The notes under the pieces were generated by a model. That model saw only the letters and a list, made by a program, of their open reading frames with translations. It was not told the DNA's origin and did not search any database. Position numbers and translations under genes: made by a program. From NCBI GenBank assembly GCA_949130485.1, contig OX422185.1, positions 17,363,011 through 17,427,010 on the forward strand: a stretch of 64,000 bases of DNA. The letters are read 5' to 3'. Of the stretch, positions 53,195 through 63,796 are shown piece after piece; position 1 is the stretch's first letter; each line of letters starts with the position of its first letter. The stretch comes from Agelas oroides. Lineage: Eukaryota; Porifera; Demospongiae; Agelasida; Agelasidae.

Positions 53195-53500
53195 TAGCCT
53201 CGTTCCCAGTCCTCACCACAGCTTGCAGTATAGTACGAATAACGCGCGGATATTCGTACTACAAGCGACGATAGCTGTGGTGGAGGACTGGGTAAGGAAT
53301 TCCACGGAACAGTGTAGATAGCCTCGTTCCCAGGCGCAGCCTTCAACCATAGATAGTGGATGCTTCAACTAGCCTCGTCCCCAGGCCACTCCCAGATTTT
53401 ATCTTCGCTGCTTCAACCATGGTTAGTCTCGCAAGCCAAACCCTTTCCGCGCAGCGCCGATCGCTTTCAGTATGCAGCACGCGTACGCGGAGGAAGGCTA
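53195..53500. mobile_element. Cluster of short TAGCC/TAGTC hairpins
   Basis: Contains TAGCCTCGTTCCCAGTCCTC with its complement by 53290, then partial termini at 53318, 53371 and 53423 in succession. Confidence 0.6.
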
Positions 53501-53506
53501 GCCTAG

Positions 53507-54126
53507 CCTCGTTCCCAGTCCACAACCACAGCTATCGTCGCTTGCAGTACGAATAACGCGGAGAAGGCCTGGTGAAAATTATCACGTGATGTACGCCACT
53601 GTTACGTCACACACCTTAGTTGTTAAATTTTGTAGCCTCGTACCCAGGCGAACGGTATCTTGGGAACGAGACTGGGATTATTATGCAGCAGTAGCCACAA
53701 TATCAATCGATAGCGTGCAGATAGAAGCAATATATGTGAAGCGCAAAGATCCAAGAGTAAGCTAGTGCCATGGCGACTTCAAAACCAACCTCTGGAGCCG
53801 TTGGTAACAGCTGGTTGCGCTCCTAGTTTGTCATACAGCTTCTAGCGCTCTGCAACCGTAAACTTTCACTATTATTTCCATGCGAGCGTCCTTTTTCTCG
53901 CCTTCCGTTCTTCTTCTTCGTCTAAACATGAAATTCGTTAGATAATCGTTTCGCACGAGTTCTAGTTCGTCCAAGTCGGCTTTGTATTTACCTCATGACG
54001 TAGAGAAAAATATTAAATTTATGTTATTACGTCAGTGGCATACATCACGTGATAATTTTCACCAGGCCTTCTCCGCGTTATTCGTACTGAAAGCGACGAT
54101 AGCTGTGGTGGAGGACTGGGAACGAG
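53507..54126. mobile_element. TAGCC-family element with 100-bp arms
   Basis: Left arm TAGCCTCGTTCCCAGTCCAC ... ATTATCACGTGATGTACGCC, and the complement ending GAACGAGGCC. Interior carries GCCATGGCGACTTCAAAACC and a CpG-rich segment. Confidence 0.7.
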
Positions 54127-54263
54127 GCCTGGTATAAAATTCCTACGTAGATGACGTCAGAGGTTTGGAGGCGTGGTACTTCCGGTGTCTGCCTCGACCG
54201 CGCGCTCAACATGCAATGTATTATAGCGACTAGACAGTCGATATCGAGCAGTCTTGGTTGATC

Positions 54264-54394
54264 TAGCCTTGTTCCCAGGCCTTCCCCGGCTCCAGTTTTT
54301 GATCGCTTGCAGTATGCAAAAACCCTAACCCTCCGTTTTTGCATACTACAAGCGATCAAAAACTGGAGCCGGGGAAGGCCTGGGAACGAGGCTA
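54264..54394. mobile_element. 131-bp near-perfect palindromic element, exact 8-bp duplication
   Basis: GGTTGATC at 54256-54263 and 54395-54402. TAGCCTTGTTCCCAGGCCTT ... complement; the centre holds CCCTAACCCT. Confidence 0.85.
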
Positions 54395-54862
54395 GGTTGA
54401 TCATGAGGTTCTTCGTGTTCAGAAAGTTGTCTCACAGTCACACAGTGTGCAGAAGTCTGAAGTCAAAAATTAGAGCAACCTCCAGACGTCTACTGACGTC
54501 ATTTACGTAAGGAATTTTACCATAGATACTATATTCCAACCCTTGGAATATCAGAGAGTCGGTAGACTCTCTATGTAGGGATGGCGCCGACGCGCAATAT
54601 ATGCAATACTTAAGCAAAAGCCGTATAACTTCACCACAAACACGCTAAAAGCTTATTTAAGCGCACAGGCTTCCTCTTTGAGTGCCTTTGTGATCAGCAA
54701 GACTCATATAAGTGGCCAAAAGCCACGCGGAAGACAGCTAAACGTAAAAGTGTGCGGTGGCAAAAGTGCCATTTTTGTTATTCTTTCTTTCTTTCTTTCT
54801 TTCTTTCTTTGTTCCGACCACTTTGTAAATTATGATAACTCGAAAACGGCTCAAGTACTCAC

Positions 54863-54961
54863 CTTGATTTTAGCACGAAACGGATGCTCATCACAGCGCT
54901 CAGCTTCCCAACCACTCAGCGTCTTCATAGCTTCAAATTCACCCTGGTCAACAAAAGCCAT
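54863..54961 (-). CDS. Candidate first coding exon, unknown gene
   Basis: ATG at 54961 opens exactly 33 codons (starting M-A-F-V-D-Q-G-E-F-E) that end in AAG|GTGAGT, a near-ideal donor. Composition is protein-like (Trp, Cys, His and balanced charge) and it lies outside any recognised repeat. A CpG-rich stretch with GTACGCATGCGCAC is upstream. No later exon was identified. Confidence 0.42.
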
Positions 54962-55013
54962 TCACAACACTCAGAGGCTGCTGTCCGTTGCTTAGGACGC
55001 CATTTTATAATTT

Positions 55014-55030
55014 TGTACGCATGCGCACAC
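55014..55030. promoter_or_regulatory. NRF1-like site in a divergent promoter
   Basis: GTACGCATGCGCACAC is close to the NRF1 consensus YGCGCAYGCGCR and lies between divergent ATGs at 54961 (minus) and 55097 (plus). Inferred from sequence match only. Confidence 0.35.
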
Positions 55031-55031
55031 G

Positions 55032-55083
55032 AAGTCTCGTTCCCAGACCAAAGACCACGGTCATTGGTCTGGAATCGAGACTA
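55032..55083. mobile_element. 52-bp AGTCTCG hairpin inside the divergent promoter
   Basis: AGTCTCGTTCCCAGACCAAA pairs with the complement ending CGAGACTA. Confidence 0.6.
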
Positions 55084-55096
55084 GTACACAGGCGAA

Positions 55097-55294
55097 ATGG
55101 CCAGCGGGCAGGACGCACGGCTAGCACGGACTTTTCCCCCAGCGGCATTGGACAAGGCTTATGAACACCACGTAGGTAAGGCACTACCTACTTGTAGCTA
55201 CACTAAAAATAGCCTACTCACCGCTTTAGTGAAGCTAGGATGGTCAGTTGTCAGTATGATAGTTTTCTGTGCTGCAGCTGGTCAGTCGTCATGA
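55097..55294 (+). CDS. Candidate small protein or first exon
   Basis: 65-codon frame starting M-A-S-G-Q-D-A-R-L-A-R with G at -3 and +4. Either it is read through, giving a C-terminal hydrophobic segment (S-V-V-S-M-I-V-F-C-A-A-A-G), or it splices at GTAG|GTAAGG after 26 codons. Unrecognised; context (CpG-rich, divergent to 54961) argues for a real start. Confidence 0.33.
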   Translation: MASGQDARLARTFPPAALDKAYEHHVGKALPTCSYTKNSLLTALVKLGWSVVSMIVFCAAAGQSS

Positions 55295-55514
55295 CAACTG
55301 AATCATGAAATTGGTTTCACAAAGTTTGGAGGGAGAGCGGTTGGCCCTTCATCAGGTTCTAGCTGGCTATATTACACATTATTATTACATGCCTGGAACT
55401 ACTACTAAACTGCCAACGCCGTTTCAAGTTCTGGTTACACTTGAAATATTCTTCTTTGGCTTAGGTCTAACTGTAACTGAGATTAACATCAAAAAAGTAC
55501 AGAAACAAGACTTA

Positions 55515-56140
55515 AAAAACATTAAAAATGTAAAAAGATGTAGGGATGGCATGCCAAAAAGTATGCAAACAAGGTAGGAATAATCGAAATGCATGAAAGC
55601 AAAGGTCAACATATTGGCAAAGCCCCATCCCTACATCTTTTTCACACTGCAGTTAGACAGCGTGCTTGAGAGCTGAATCTGTACCCATCCATGCAGTTAG
55701 CATGAGTACCTGAGTTTACACACTGATTACTATGACTAGTCTGCAGCCCACTCAAGCTCAGTGTCTAGGTTGTATCAGAAAGGGTGCCACTGTCACTACA
55801 AGTAGTATGATGGCAGTAAAGCTACTTAGTAGCTATCTGATAGGTACCTACGACAGCTACGAGACATAATGCTGGATCATACTAGCCTCGTTCCCAGTCC
55901 ATGTGGAAGGAGCTAGGAAGTGGCCTGAGAACGAGGCTATAGCCATGAAAAGTTGGGGTGTACTTGTGGTACGTTTTTGGAAGACCCCCATGCACTGTCT
56001 AACTGCAGTGTGAAAAAGATGTAGGGATGGGGCTTTGCCAATATGTTGACCTTTGCTTTCATGCATTTCGATTATTCCTACCTTGTTTGCATACTTTTTG
56101 GCATGCCATCCCTTCATCTTTTTACATTTTTAATGTTTTT
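55515..56140. mobile_element. Foldback element with 149-bp arms
   Basis: Arms 55515-55663 and 55992-56140 are near-exact complements, beginning AAAAACATTAAAAATG. Each arm contains its own inverted pair around AAAAGATGTAGGGATGG. A 57-bp TAGCC hairpin (55883-55939) lies in the centre. Confidence 0.82.
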
Positions 56141-56223
56141 ATGATTTTACCAGGTCCTCCACGTGCTAACGTGTTAGCTGTGCATGTGATTGATAGTCTC
56201 GTGCCCAGACCCCACCCTCTCAC

Positions 56224-57178
56224 TAGTCTCGCAAGCCAGACCCTTTCCGCGCAGCGCCGATCGCTTTCAGTATGCGGCACGCAGAGGAAGGGTCTGGAGA
56301 CTTAGGACTAGTCTCGTGCCCCGCCCGCGCGCGCCTCCCGGCGAGAAACGGTCTGGTGAACGAAGTCGAATCTCTTGGGCTTATTCCCCAAAGTGGTAAT
56401 GACCAATGAGGTTGCGAGATCGGTAATTATTACGTAGCACTTCCCTTACAACAGTAAAATTTGTTCATCTCAATTCGAGTATCCGTACCTTTTTTGAGCA
56501 GGTTGGCCGCAAAATGTTTTGATCGTTGCTAGGTTACATTGTCGCAAAAGCGTGCGCTAGCCCAAGAAATTCGACTTGGTTCACCAGACCGTTTATCCTC
56601 GTGAGAGGGTGGGGTCTGGGGACGAGACTAACTTATGACCACTTCACGCGGACGTCTGGAACGCGCGAATCAGTCACGTGTAAAGCACACAATTATTCAT
56701 AGGTCACGCCTACTAGATAGCTGCTGCCAGTGCTATTTACCAAGCTACTTGCGCTGTTTGTTTGAGCGATGGTCGAACTTGGTTTCGGGCGGCATCTCAG
56801 ACGAGCATAGGTCCATGTAAGCACCAAATAACAAGTTTCTTCGCTACCAGTTGGCGGAGACATGAATACTGCATCTCAACCTTTCACAAAGTTCACTAGT
56901 ACCTCTTGTTGTCACGCTCTGAGCTCACACCTCGACTAACAGCCCTTATGAGAGCGTCTCAAACCGACTGAACGTTGTAGTTGCCTATTCTGCCTTCTCT
57001 GGCACGAAGATCACGCGACTAAAGAACTCTAATTGTGCGTTCTGCAATTTCATTGGCTCTATTGAAATTTCACTAGAGATTTACGTAAAGTGGTCCTAAG
57101 TCTTCAGACCCTTCCCTCCGCGTGCCGCATACTGAAAGCGATCGGCGCTGCGCGGAAAGGGTCTGGCTTGCGAGACTA
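56224..57178. mobile_element. Second-level MITE of the nest
   Basis: TAGTCTCGCAAGCCAGACCC ... GGGTCTGGCTTGCGAGACTA with exact CCCTCTCAC at 56215-56223 and 57179-57187. Arms include GCGCAGCGCCGATCGCTTTC and complement. Confidence 0.88.
56309..56630. mobile_element. Innermost MITE of the nest
   Basis: 322 bp, same subfamily as 19821-20123; flanks ACTTAGGAC / ACTTATGAC match at 8 of 9. Confidence 0.85.
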
Positions 57179-57785
57179 CCCTCTCACGAGGAAAAGGGTC
57201 TGGTGACCATTGAGCGATTTCTTGGTTGTGGCGAGTCAGCAAAATGCCATTAGTCATGTGACTTGAGTAGCGCAACAGAGGCGAGGGTGGGGTCTGAGCA
57301 CGAGACTACGAATACGTCGGTCAATTGATCGAGCGCACGTGGTTGCATGACGTGGCGCTATTTCATTGGGTTGTTCAGTATCAAGACTGCTGACTCGGCA
57401 CAACCAAGAAATCGCTCAATGATCACCAGACCCTTTTCCTCGTGAGAGGGTGGGGTCTGGGCACGAGACTAGTGATTGAAGGCCTGGGAACGAGGCTCGC
57501 GTGGAGAGACTTGACTGCGTGTACGTGAGATTCTGTACGTACTGCGCTCAAAAGAGATGGTTATTTGGCTGGTCTGGCAGCCTTGGAAAGTATCAGTCCT
57601 GGAAAGAGTACTTACTGCACTGCAGTACACTTACATTACCTAGGGCCCGCCATTTATATATGTATATAGGCGGTAGCGGAGAGAACTTCCTAAGGCAGCG
57701 ACCAGCCAGCTCGGGCGGGGGATGCAACAGTGCATGCATGGGAATTAATTGTCCAGGGTACGCCACCTACAGTGCTTTGCAATGA

Positions 57786-58110
57786 CCATGCAAAATTTGA
57801 GACAAACGACCAAGTACATGTAGACGTAGCAAATGACTCGCCTCGTTCCCAGGCCCCGCCCAGCTTTTCGTCGCTTGCAGTCGATTTTTCGTTCGTGCGC
57901 AGGGAGAGCCTGCATGGGAACGAGGCTAGCAAATGACAGGTATCTGTGGTTTGCAGCATGGCTGATTCCTAATTGATTTGTGTTTGACCTTGCAAAATTT
58001 GAGACAAACCACCAAGTAGACATAGCAAATGACAGGTATCTAGCTGTGGTTTGCAGCATGGCTGATTCCTACTTGAGTTTGTGTTTGACCTTGCAAGACG
58101 TGAACCGAAA
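57786..58110. repeat. Tandem duplication with an inserted MITE
   Basis: TTTGAGACAAACGACCAAGT-type and GCAAATGACAGGTATC-type units repeat two to three times; the first repeat is interrupted by 57838-57925. Confidence 0.75.
57838..57925. mobile_element. 88-bp TAGCC-family element, exact 9-bp duplication
   Basis: GCAAATGAC on both sides (57829-57837, 57928-57936 counting the terminal TA). Arms CCTCGTTCCCAGGCCCCGCC and complement. Confidence 0.75.
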
Positions 58111-58204
58111 GCTGTGCAGATGAATATATTCATAGTATGTGGTAAACTTCTTTACCGGCTGAATTGAGAAGCCTAACCACATAGATCTAATTATATTCAT
58201 TGGT

Positions 58205-58440
58205 TCAGCTACTTTCCAACAACATAGTCAATCAGTTCACTACAGCCATGTTACATTTGCTCTCAAGGGCGACCATGCAGGTGTAGCTACTCCAGAGGTT
58301 CCGGATACTTTCCGACAACATAGTCAATCAGTTCACTACAGCCATGTTGCTCTCAGGGGCGACCATGCAGGTGTAGCTACTCCAGAGGTTCCGGATACTT
58401 TCCGACAACATAGTCAATCAGTTTACTACAGCCATGGTAC
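58205..58440. repeat. Tandem repeat of about 91-97 bp
   Basis: ACTTTCCGACAACATAGTCA and CGACCATGCAGGTGTAGCTA recur in two to three copies. Confidence 0.85.
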
Positions 58441-58575
58441 TCGTCCTCCACATCAGATAATCCTTGAGGAATCTAATTTTTAATCACTTAGTATTGCATA
58501 CTACTCAACATTGCCCTGCATGGCTGAAGATCATCAGATTCCTCCCTCCCCCCTCCCTCCTCTGTGAATGTCTAC

Positions 58576-58630
58576 CCATAGATAATAGAGTCATAACTTA
58601 TGACTGTGGTTATGACTTCATTATCTATGG
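58576..58630. repeat. CCATAGATAAT mini-hairpin
   Basis: CCATAGATAATAGAGTCATA and complement. Same ends as the hairpin at 43166-43200. Confidence 0.65.
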
Positions 58631-58872
58631 TCTACCTCATACATGCATACCTAGGTGAGACATTGATCTCAATCACTCACCTTCTCCTAGCCTCTTTCCC
58701 AGGCTCTCGAGCCCCTGCACCCCAATGAAAACAGGAGCTAGCTATAGAGAGACAGGGAGTAATGTCACCCTCTCCCTCTATTTATGCATACTGTGAGTAA
58801 ATTGAAAGCTGGACATGATAGTGATGATACATGACATAATTATGATCATGATAAATATAATAAATAGAATTA

Positions 58873-59268
58873 CTAGTATAATATTCTATAAACACTGTTT
58901 CTGAAAGCCCCCCCACACATTGTGTGTTGTTGTAGAAAACAAGTCATATTACAGTCGCTCTCGGGGGCCCAACCGTACTGTCCAAACTCGTTCCCACAGT
59001 GACAATCTCCTCCATGCTGCAAACCAAAGTATAAGTAGTGTTTGCAGAATTTTCTACACAAGGCAGGAGAAGACTTGCGAAATTTCGTTCCATCATATTG
59101 GTAAGCAAACAGTCCACTGAGGTCTCTCCTTTCAGGGCCGCCATAATCCACAAAACATCCAATATAGCCATCAGATTGTCGCGATGGTATTGTAGCAAGT
59201 GTCTTGTTGTCTTCGTCATACACAAAGGAGATGCTCCGCCCTCGTTCTGTCGATCTTTTCTTCTGGTC
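58873..59268 (-). CDS. Glycosyltransferase B, last exon (WSC domain)
   Basis: 131 codons plus TAG. Acceptor TTACACAG and adjacent intron sequence closely match copy A, so the duplicated or converted tract extends past the exon. Confidence 0.87.
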   Translation of the reverse strand, partial: DQKKRSTERGRSISFVYDEDNKTLATIPSRQSDGYIGCFVDYGGPERRDLSGLFAYQYDGTKFRKSSPALCRKFCKHYLYFGLQHGGDCHCGNEFGQYGWAPESDCNMTCFLQQHTMCGGAFRNSVYRILY

Positions 59269-61428
59269 CTGTGTAAGTAAATACAAAATTGTTTACAGAC
59301 AATTACAATTATAGTCAACTACTTATACCATGACTGTTAGAATTTAATACCAATACTTACACTTTAATGTTGATATGAACTATCCACATGTTCCCAACAC
59401 TGGACTCATTCCCAGGCCTTCCCACCGTCCAGTTTTTGATAACCAACAGTAAGAGTGTAGCCTTGTCCGCAGGCCCCGCCCAGCTTTCCGTCGCTTATTA
59501 GTACGGTAAAGTGGGAGAGGGCCTGGTATCTTTTCTCACGTGAGTGACGTCAGGATAGAAAGGATGGTAGAAAGGGTTTAATTGTGCGTGGGCGCACAGG
59601 GCCCAGAACAGCAAAAAGAGCCAAGGTACCAGGTAACTTACCACACGTATCTAGCTAGCGGGAGGCGACTGTCATACACACCAAGCATTGAGCGTGTAGT
59701 CGGTTGAAGATATGCGAAACGCAGCCGGTTAATTCTGCAAATTTTCGCCATTTTTCGATTACATCATGCTCACGTGAGAAAAGATACCAGGCTCTCCCCG
59801 CTTTTCCGTACTGCAAGCGACGGAAAGCTGGGTGGGGCCTGGGAACGAGGCTAGTAAGAGTGTGCAACTCACTTACGGTTTCTATACCAGATCTGACGTA
59901 GGTAATAAGCAGTCAATATGCCAAGCTGTGAAAACACAGCAGCGAAGAGGTGGGCTTTTGCTAGAGTGTTTACTCAGCTATGTACTCAATATATTCACTG
60001 CTGATTGCCTACATCATACTGTCCAGATAGCAGGTACTGATTCAGAGGAGGGCGCGCAAAGTAGTAATTAGTGCTACGTGAATGATGTAATCATACCGAC
60101 TCCCATAGAGGCCCATGGTGAAAGATCAACTCGACAAGCAGCTTTTGTTTGTTTGGGACAAAACTCACTCAGTGGATACTGCTAGGTGAGCTCTAGATCG
60201 ACCTCTATGGCATTCTATGATACGCACAATTTTCCGTGGGTATTCCCAAGGAAACACTCAAATGCTTCGCGCGTAAGGAAGAGCTACAGTGGTTGATATT
60301 GAGCGCACCTGGCAGTATCCACTGAGTGAGTTTCGTCCCAAACAAACAAAAGCTGCTTGTCGAGTTGACCTTTCACCATGGGCCTCTATGGGAGTCGGTA
60401 TGATTACATCATTCACGTAGCACTAACTACTATCTCACGCGTATCACTAATTACTAGCTTCCAACCTCCTCTGGTACTGACCTGAGCTGACGATTGCCAT
60501 GATATTGTGGTAGTCTAAAGTAGTCCAGTATCGTCATTTAGCAATTACTAATCAGTATATATAGCGCCTCCTACGCAGCATCGCCTTGGAAAAATAGTTG
60601 CCGTTTCAGTAACACAGTTGCGTGTCATCTACTCAGTTGCCTGATTTTTCGTACCGTGAAAAGGTGAATTTGCGAAGATGTCTGACCATTATGGTGATAT
60701 ACCTGGACTCCACCTAGCCAGGCTCTCTCAAAACATTGAAGAGCTCGCTCTGGGCCTGACCGTATGGGAGTTGCCCAGTCTTACTGTTATAAACCCTTGA
60801 TACTATGCAAAACAGAGAACAGGGAATAGGACTAGGCTTGTTCCCAGGCCACTCCCAGATTTTATCTCACAGTTGTGGAGAAAATCTAGCCTCAAAACAA
60901 GGGGATATTGTCTCAATTTTTATCCAAAGCTGCAAAACAAAATCAGAACTGAAAGCCTTGGTTCCAGGCTAAAGAAAATTTGCAAACAAGGCTAATGGCT
61001 TAGCATACACTGCATTACCTTTCCACCGTACGTGGAGTGTGGGCTGATATGCTGAAAAAGATTTGGAGATCTCTCGTAAATTTTCAAATTGTTCTTTTCG
61101 ATGTATCTTGGAAGCAGCATGTCAACGGGAGCAGCATAGGGATCACTTCGAACAAACTTGATGAATTCACCCACAATCGTTCTTCTGAGCACCATAGCAC
61201 ACCCTCCGGATGTCCCATACGATGATACGTTGGTTATCGGATCTGGACGAAACCGGTGACCGAAGAGGGTAAGCGATCCCCAATCAGGGTAGCTTTGGAG
61301 GGTTTCATTCACAGTGTGGTAGATCTTGTCCAGTACACGTTTCGCTGGTTTTAAATCATCCTCCAGAATAAGTAGATAGTCAGAATTGTACTCCAGAGTA
61401 CAAGACAGCAGGTTGGCATAGTCCAGAG
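58873..61428 (-). CDS. Glycosyltransferase B: paralogue of A, 5' exon not in view
   Basis: Exons 61428-61019 and 59268-58873 correspond to exons 2 and 3 of copy A, with identical exon 2 length, phases and splice-site positions. The catalytic exon differs from A at about 39 of 137 residues but keeps L-D-Y-A-N-L-L, L-I-L-E-D-D, S-G-G-C-A-M-V-L, D-P-Y-A-A-P-V-D and N-L-F-Q-H-I-S. The WSC exon differs at about five residues plus a two-residue insertion (G-T) and an altered C-terminus (I-L-Y instead of R). An anchor exon should lie beyond 61428; a hAT element occupies that side, so whether it survives cannot be judged. Tandem with A on the same strand. Confidence 0.82.
59458..59853. mobile_element. 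TAGCC-family element with exact 9-bp duplication
   Basis: 396 bp; GTAAGAGTG at 59449-59457 and 59854-59862. CACGTG-N2-TGACGTCA at 59537-59552, CACGTG in the other arm at 59771. Unique interior with a minus-strand ATG exon. Confidence 0.88.
59642..59751 (-). other. Possible captured first exon inside a MITE
   Basis: ATG at 59751 and 36 codons (starting M-A-K-I-C-R-I-N-R-L) lead to TG|GTAAGT. The frame is basic and protein-like and absent from the arms. No partner exon is in the element. Confidence 0.35.
60069..60425. mobile_element. 357-bp foldback element
   Basis: Arms of about 113 bp starting TAGTGCTACGTGAATGATGT are near-exact complements, with AAGCAGCTTTTGTTTGTTTG close to the centre. 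Confidence 0.85.
60426..61018. other. Intron of glycosyltransferase B
   Basis: A TAGGCTTGTTCCCAGGCCAC terminus at about 60834 lacks a clear partner. The segment 60560-60800 has ordinary composition without a supported exon. Confidence 0.35.
61019..61428 (-). CDS. Glycosyltransferase B, catalytic exon
   Basis: 410 bases, entered in phase 1 at CCTACAG and left in phase 0 at GTAATG. An N-E-T sequon is present that copy A lacks. Confidence 0.87.
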
Positions 61429-61867
61429 CTGTAGGAATGAAATAAGTAATAGTTACTGTGTTTTGCAGAGAAAACTTTCACGCATTGCTTGCTGGTGCCA
61501 AAAGATGCCACATCCTCAAATTTCATGGAGAAAACATTCGCGAATAGCCACAAAGCTGCGAAATTCGCGAAAGTTTTCTCCTTCAAAAGTTTCTTACTAT
61601 ACGGTATATCCCTTGCTGGGGGTTGTCAGAGTGAAATGGATATCGTCTTTGGCTTACATGTCTTGAAAAGTTTTCCCAGCCCAGCAGTGTTCTCGCCAGG
61701 ATTTACAGGCCAAAGGGCACAAGTAATAATTCATGACCACGCCCCCTATCTTGCGCACGCCGCGCCGCGCCGTTGCGTATTTATGCCACACCCCTTAACT
61801 CGTGCTTTGTTAATTTGCTTGTTGCGCAATTCGCCGAACGCTCGCTGCACGTGTACTGTTGTCGATC

Positions 61868-63406
61868 ATGCCTCCCAAAGCGAAGAAACCGAAGTTGGTA
61901 GCAGGCCAGAAGACACTCTCTTTCGCTCAAGGTTCTGAACCATCGACCGCTTTGCCACTCGAGTCGGCGGTATCGTCTTTATCGACCGTGCCTCGCGGAT
62001 GGGACGTGCTAGGCACTCCAAGCTCTCGCCGCGGAGCTGTAGCTTCGTGGCGAGCGTTTGCTGCTGCTAAGTGGCGTAACAAGCACCCGTGGATTGTAGT
62101 GGAAGACGATGGAGTCTACTGTTTGTATTGTAAAGCGGGAACAGGTCTTTTGAGCGGCTCTTCTGTTTTCGTGTCAACGCCTTTTACAGGTACGCGACCA
62201 GATAAGCTAGTCCAGCACGAGCATTCAGACTCTCACCAGGCTGCTGCAGCAGGCTACAAGGAGGGACAGCAAAGGCTTGCACTGGGAGCTACCATTTCGC
62301 AAGCGCTCAAGGAAGCTGACACACTTACTGTAGATGAGGAGGCATTCATAGATGCACTCAGAGTAATGTATTTCCTCAACAAGCAAGAGATAGCCCACAC
62401 AACTGCTTTCAAAGGACTAAAGGATTTGTGTGAGCTACTTGGGAATGACACACTCCAGAGGCTGCGAAAGGCCAAAAACCTCAATTATGAGTCTGAGATG
62501 ACCATGAATGAGATGGTGAGAGCCATTGGTCTCTCTTTGGAGGAAGAGATTCTTTTAGAAGCTAGAGCCTCTCCATATTTCTCTTTGATTCTTGATGAAG
62601 CTACTGACATCTCAGTGAACAAGCAGCTTGGACTTTGCATTCAGTATCTTCTTGAAGGAGGCTTTATCAAGGTACGCAACATCAAGCTGCTGGAGGTAAA
62701 GAGTGGATCAGCAGAGGTGATAACAGAGGCCATTCTCCAGTATCTCACTTCAACAGCTCCAGTCACCCTTGATTTGAAGTGCCTTGCAGGAGGCTCAAGT
62801 GATGGAGCATCTGTAATGATTGGCAAACATACAGGGGTAATGACCAGGCTACAAGAAGCAGCACCACAAGGCTTTATCTCAACCCACTGCATAGCTCACC
62901 GACTAGATCTAGCAGCTTCTGATGCCTGCAAAGCAGTTTCCATGGTAGCAAGATTTGAGCGAATAGTTAATCAGATTTACACATACTTTGCCAAAAGTTC
63001 TACACATGCTGCTGAGCTTCAAGAGATGCAACGGGTAATGAATGAGCCTAAGTTGAAGCTGAAACGGGCTGCTGAAACACGTTGGCTATCCCATGAGAGT
63101 GCAGTGGATGCTCTGCGACGGAGTTTGAAAGCTGTCAAGGCAACTCTAGAGGAGGAGGCACGTGAAGGTGATGCTACTGCTCGAGGGTTAGCTTTAGAAC
63201 TTTCACGACCAAACTTTATTGCCCTTCTTCTGCTCATGTCAGATGTTCTTTCTGTCTTGGGTCACCTTTCTCGATGTTTTCAAATAGCTACCCTCAATCT
63301 GCTTTCTGTCGAGCAGATCCTTGATGGGGCCTTGTCTGCTCTGCAAGCACTCAAGGAATCCCCACTCCAAGGAGGCTTTATGCTTAGCAAAACATCTGTA
63401 TGCTAA
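61868..63406 (+). CDS. hAT-family transposase, prematurely terminated
   Basis: 512 codons from the ATG at 61868. N-terminal zinc finger C85-x2-C88 with His119/His123; RNase-H-like core with Asp243 (L-I-L-D-E-A-T-D), Asp312 (G-G-S-S-D-G-A) and C341-x2-H344 (T-H-C-I-A-H-R-L-D-L-A), the pattern of hAT enzymes related to ZNF862-like proteins. It would bind the transposon ends and catalyse cut-and-paste transposition. The frame ends at a TAA inside an inverted copy of downstream sequence; the missing C-terminal part resumes at 63530 in the same frame. Probably inactive as it stands unless this is an assembly error. Confidence 0.88.
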   Translation: MPPKAKKPKLVAGQKTLSFAQGSEPSTALPLESAVSSLSTVPRGWDVLGTPSSRRGAVASWRAFAAAKWRNKHPWIVVEDDGVYCLYCKAGTGLLSGSSVFVSTPFTGTRPDKLVQHEHSDSHQAAAAGYKEGQQRLALGATISQALKEADTLTVDEEAFIDALRVMYFLNKQEIAHTTAFKGLKDLCELLGNDTLQRLRKAKNLNYESEMTMNEMVRAIGLSLEEEILLEARASPYFSLILDEATDISVNKQLGLCIQYLLEGGFIKVRNIKLLEVKSGSAEVITEAILQYLTSTAPVTLDLKCLAGGSSDGASVMIGKHTGVMTRLQEAAPQGFISTHCIAHRLDLAASDACKAVSMVARFERIVNQIYTYFAKSSTHAAELQEMQRVMNEPKLKLKRAAETRWLSHESAVDALRRSLKAVKATLEEEAREGDATARGLALELSRPNFIALLLLMSDVLSVLGHLSRCFQIATLNLLSVEQILDGALSALQALKESPLQGGFMLSKTSVC

Positions 63407-63796
63407 GAACTCTTGCCACAACTTTCTCCCATCTACTCCCATTAAATTTCCTAATTCATTGATGGAGGGTGGGCTAGCCTTGGACACATTCCGTGGATCA
63501 AGATAGCCCAAGAGTGTTAGGGTATGAGCGCTCTTGAAGATACATTGAAGGATCTTGAAATTACTGAAGACGTTACCCATCAATTTGAGTCCACTGCTTC
63601 ACAGTATGTAACAGCAGTGATTGACAACATCCGCAATCGTTTCCCCCAGGCTCATACCCTAACACTCTTGGGCTATCTTGATCCACGGAATGTGTCCAAG
63701 GCTAGCCCACCCTCCATCAATGAATTAGGAAATTTAATGGGAGTAGATGGGAGAAAGTTGTGGCAAGAGTTCTTAGCATACAGATGTTTTGCTAAG
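63383..63796. repeat. 147-bp exact inverted repeat inside the hAT gene
   Basis: 63383-63529 is the exact reverse complement of 63650-63796, with a 120-bp spacer. The right arm is the genuine coding copy; the left is the intruder, starting CTTAGCAAAACATCTG. Confidence 0.92.

Larger units (their letters stand above)
56194..57471. mobile_element. Outermost MITE of a three-level nest
   Basis: TAGTCTCGTGCCCAGACCCC ... CGAGACTA with GTGATTGA at 56186-56193 and 57472-57479. Removing the insert leaves a relative of 2233-2552. Confidence 0.85.
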
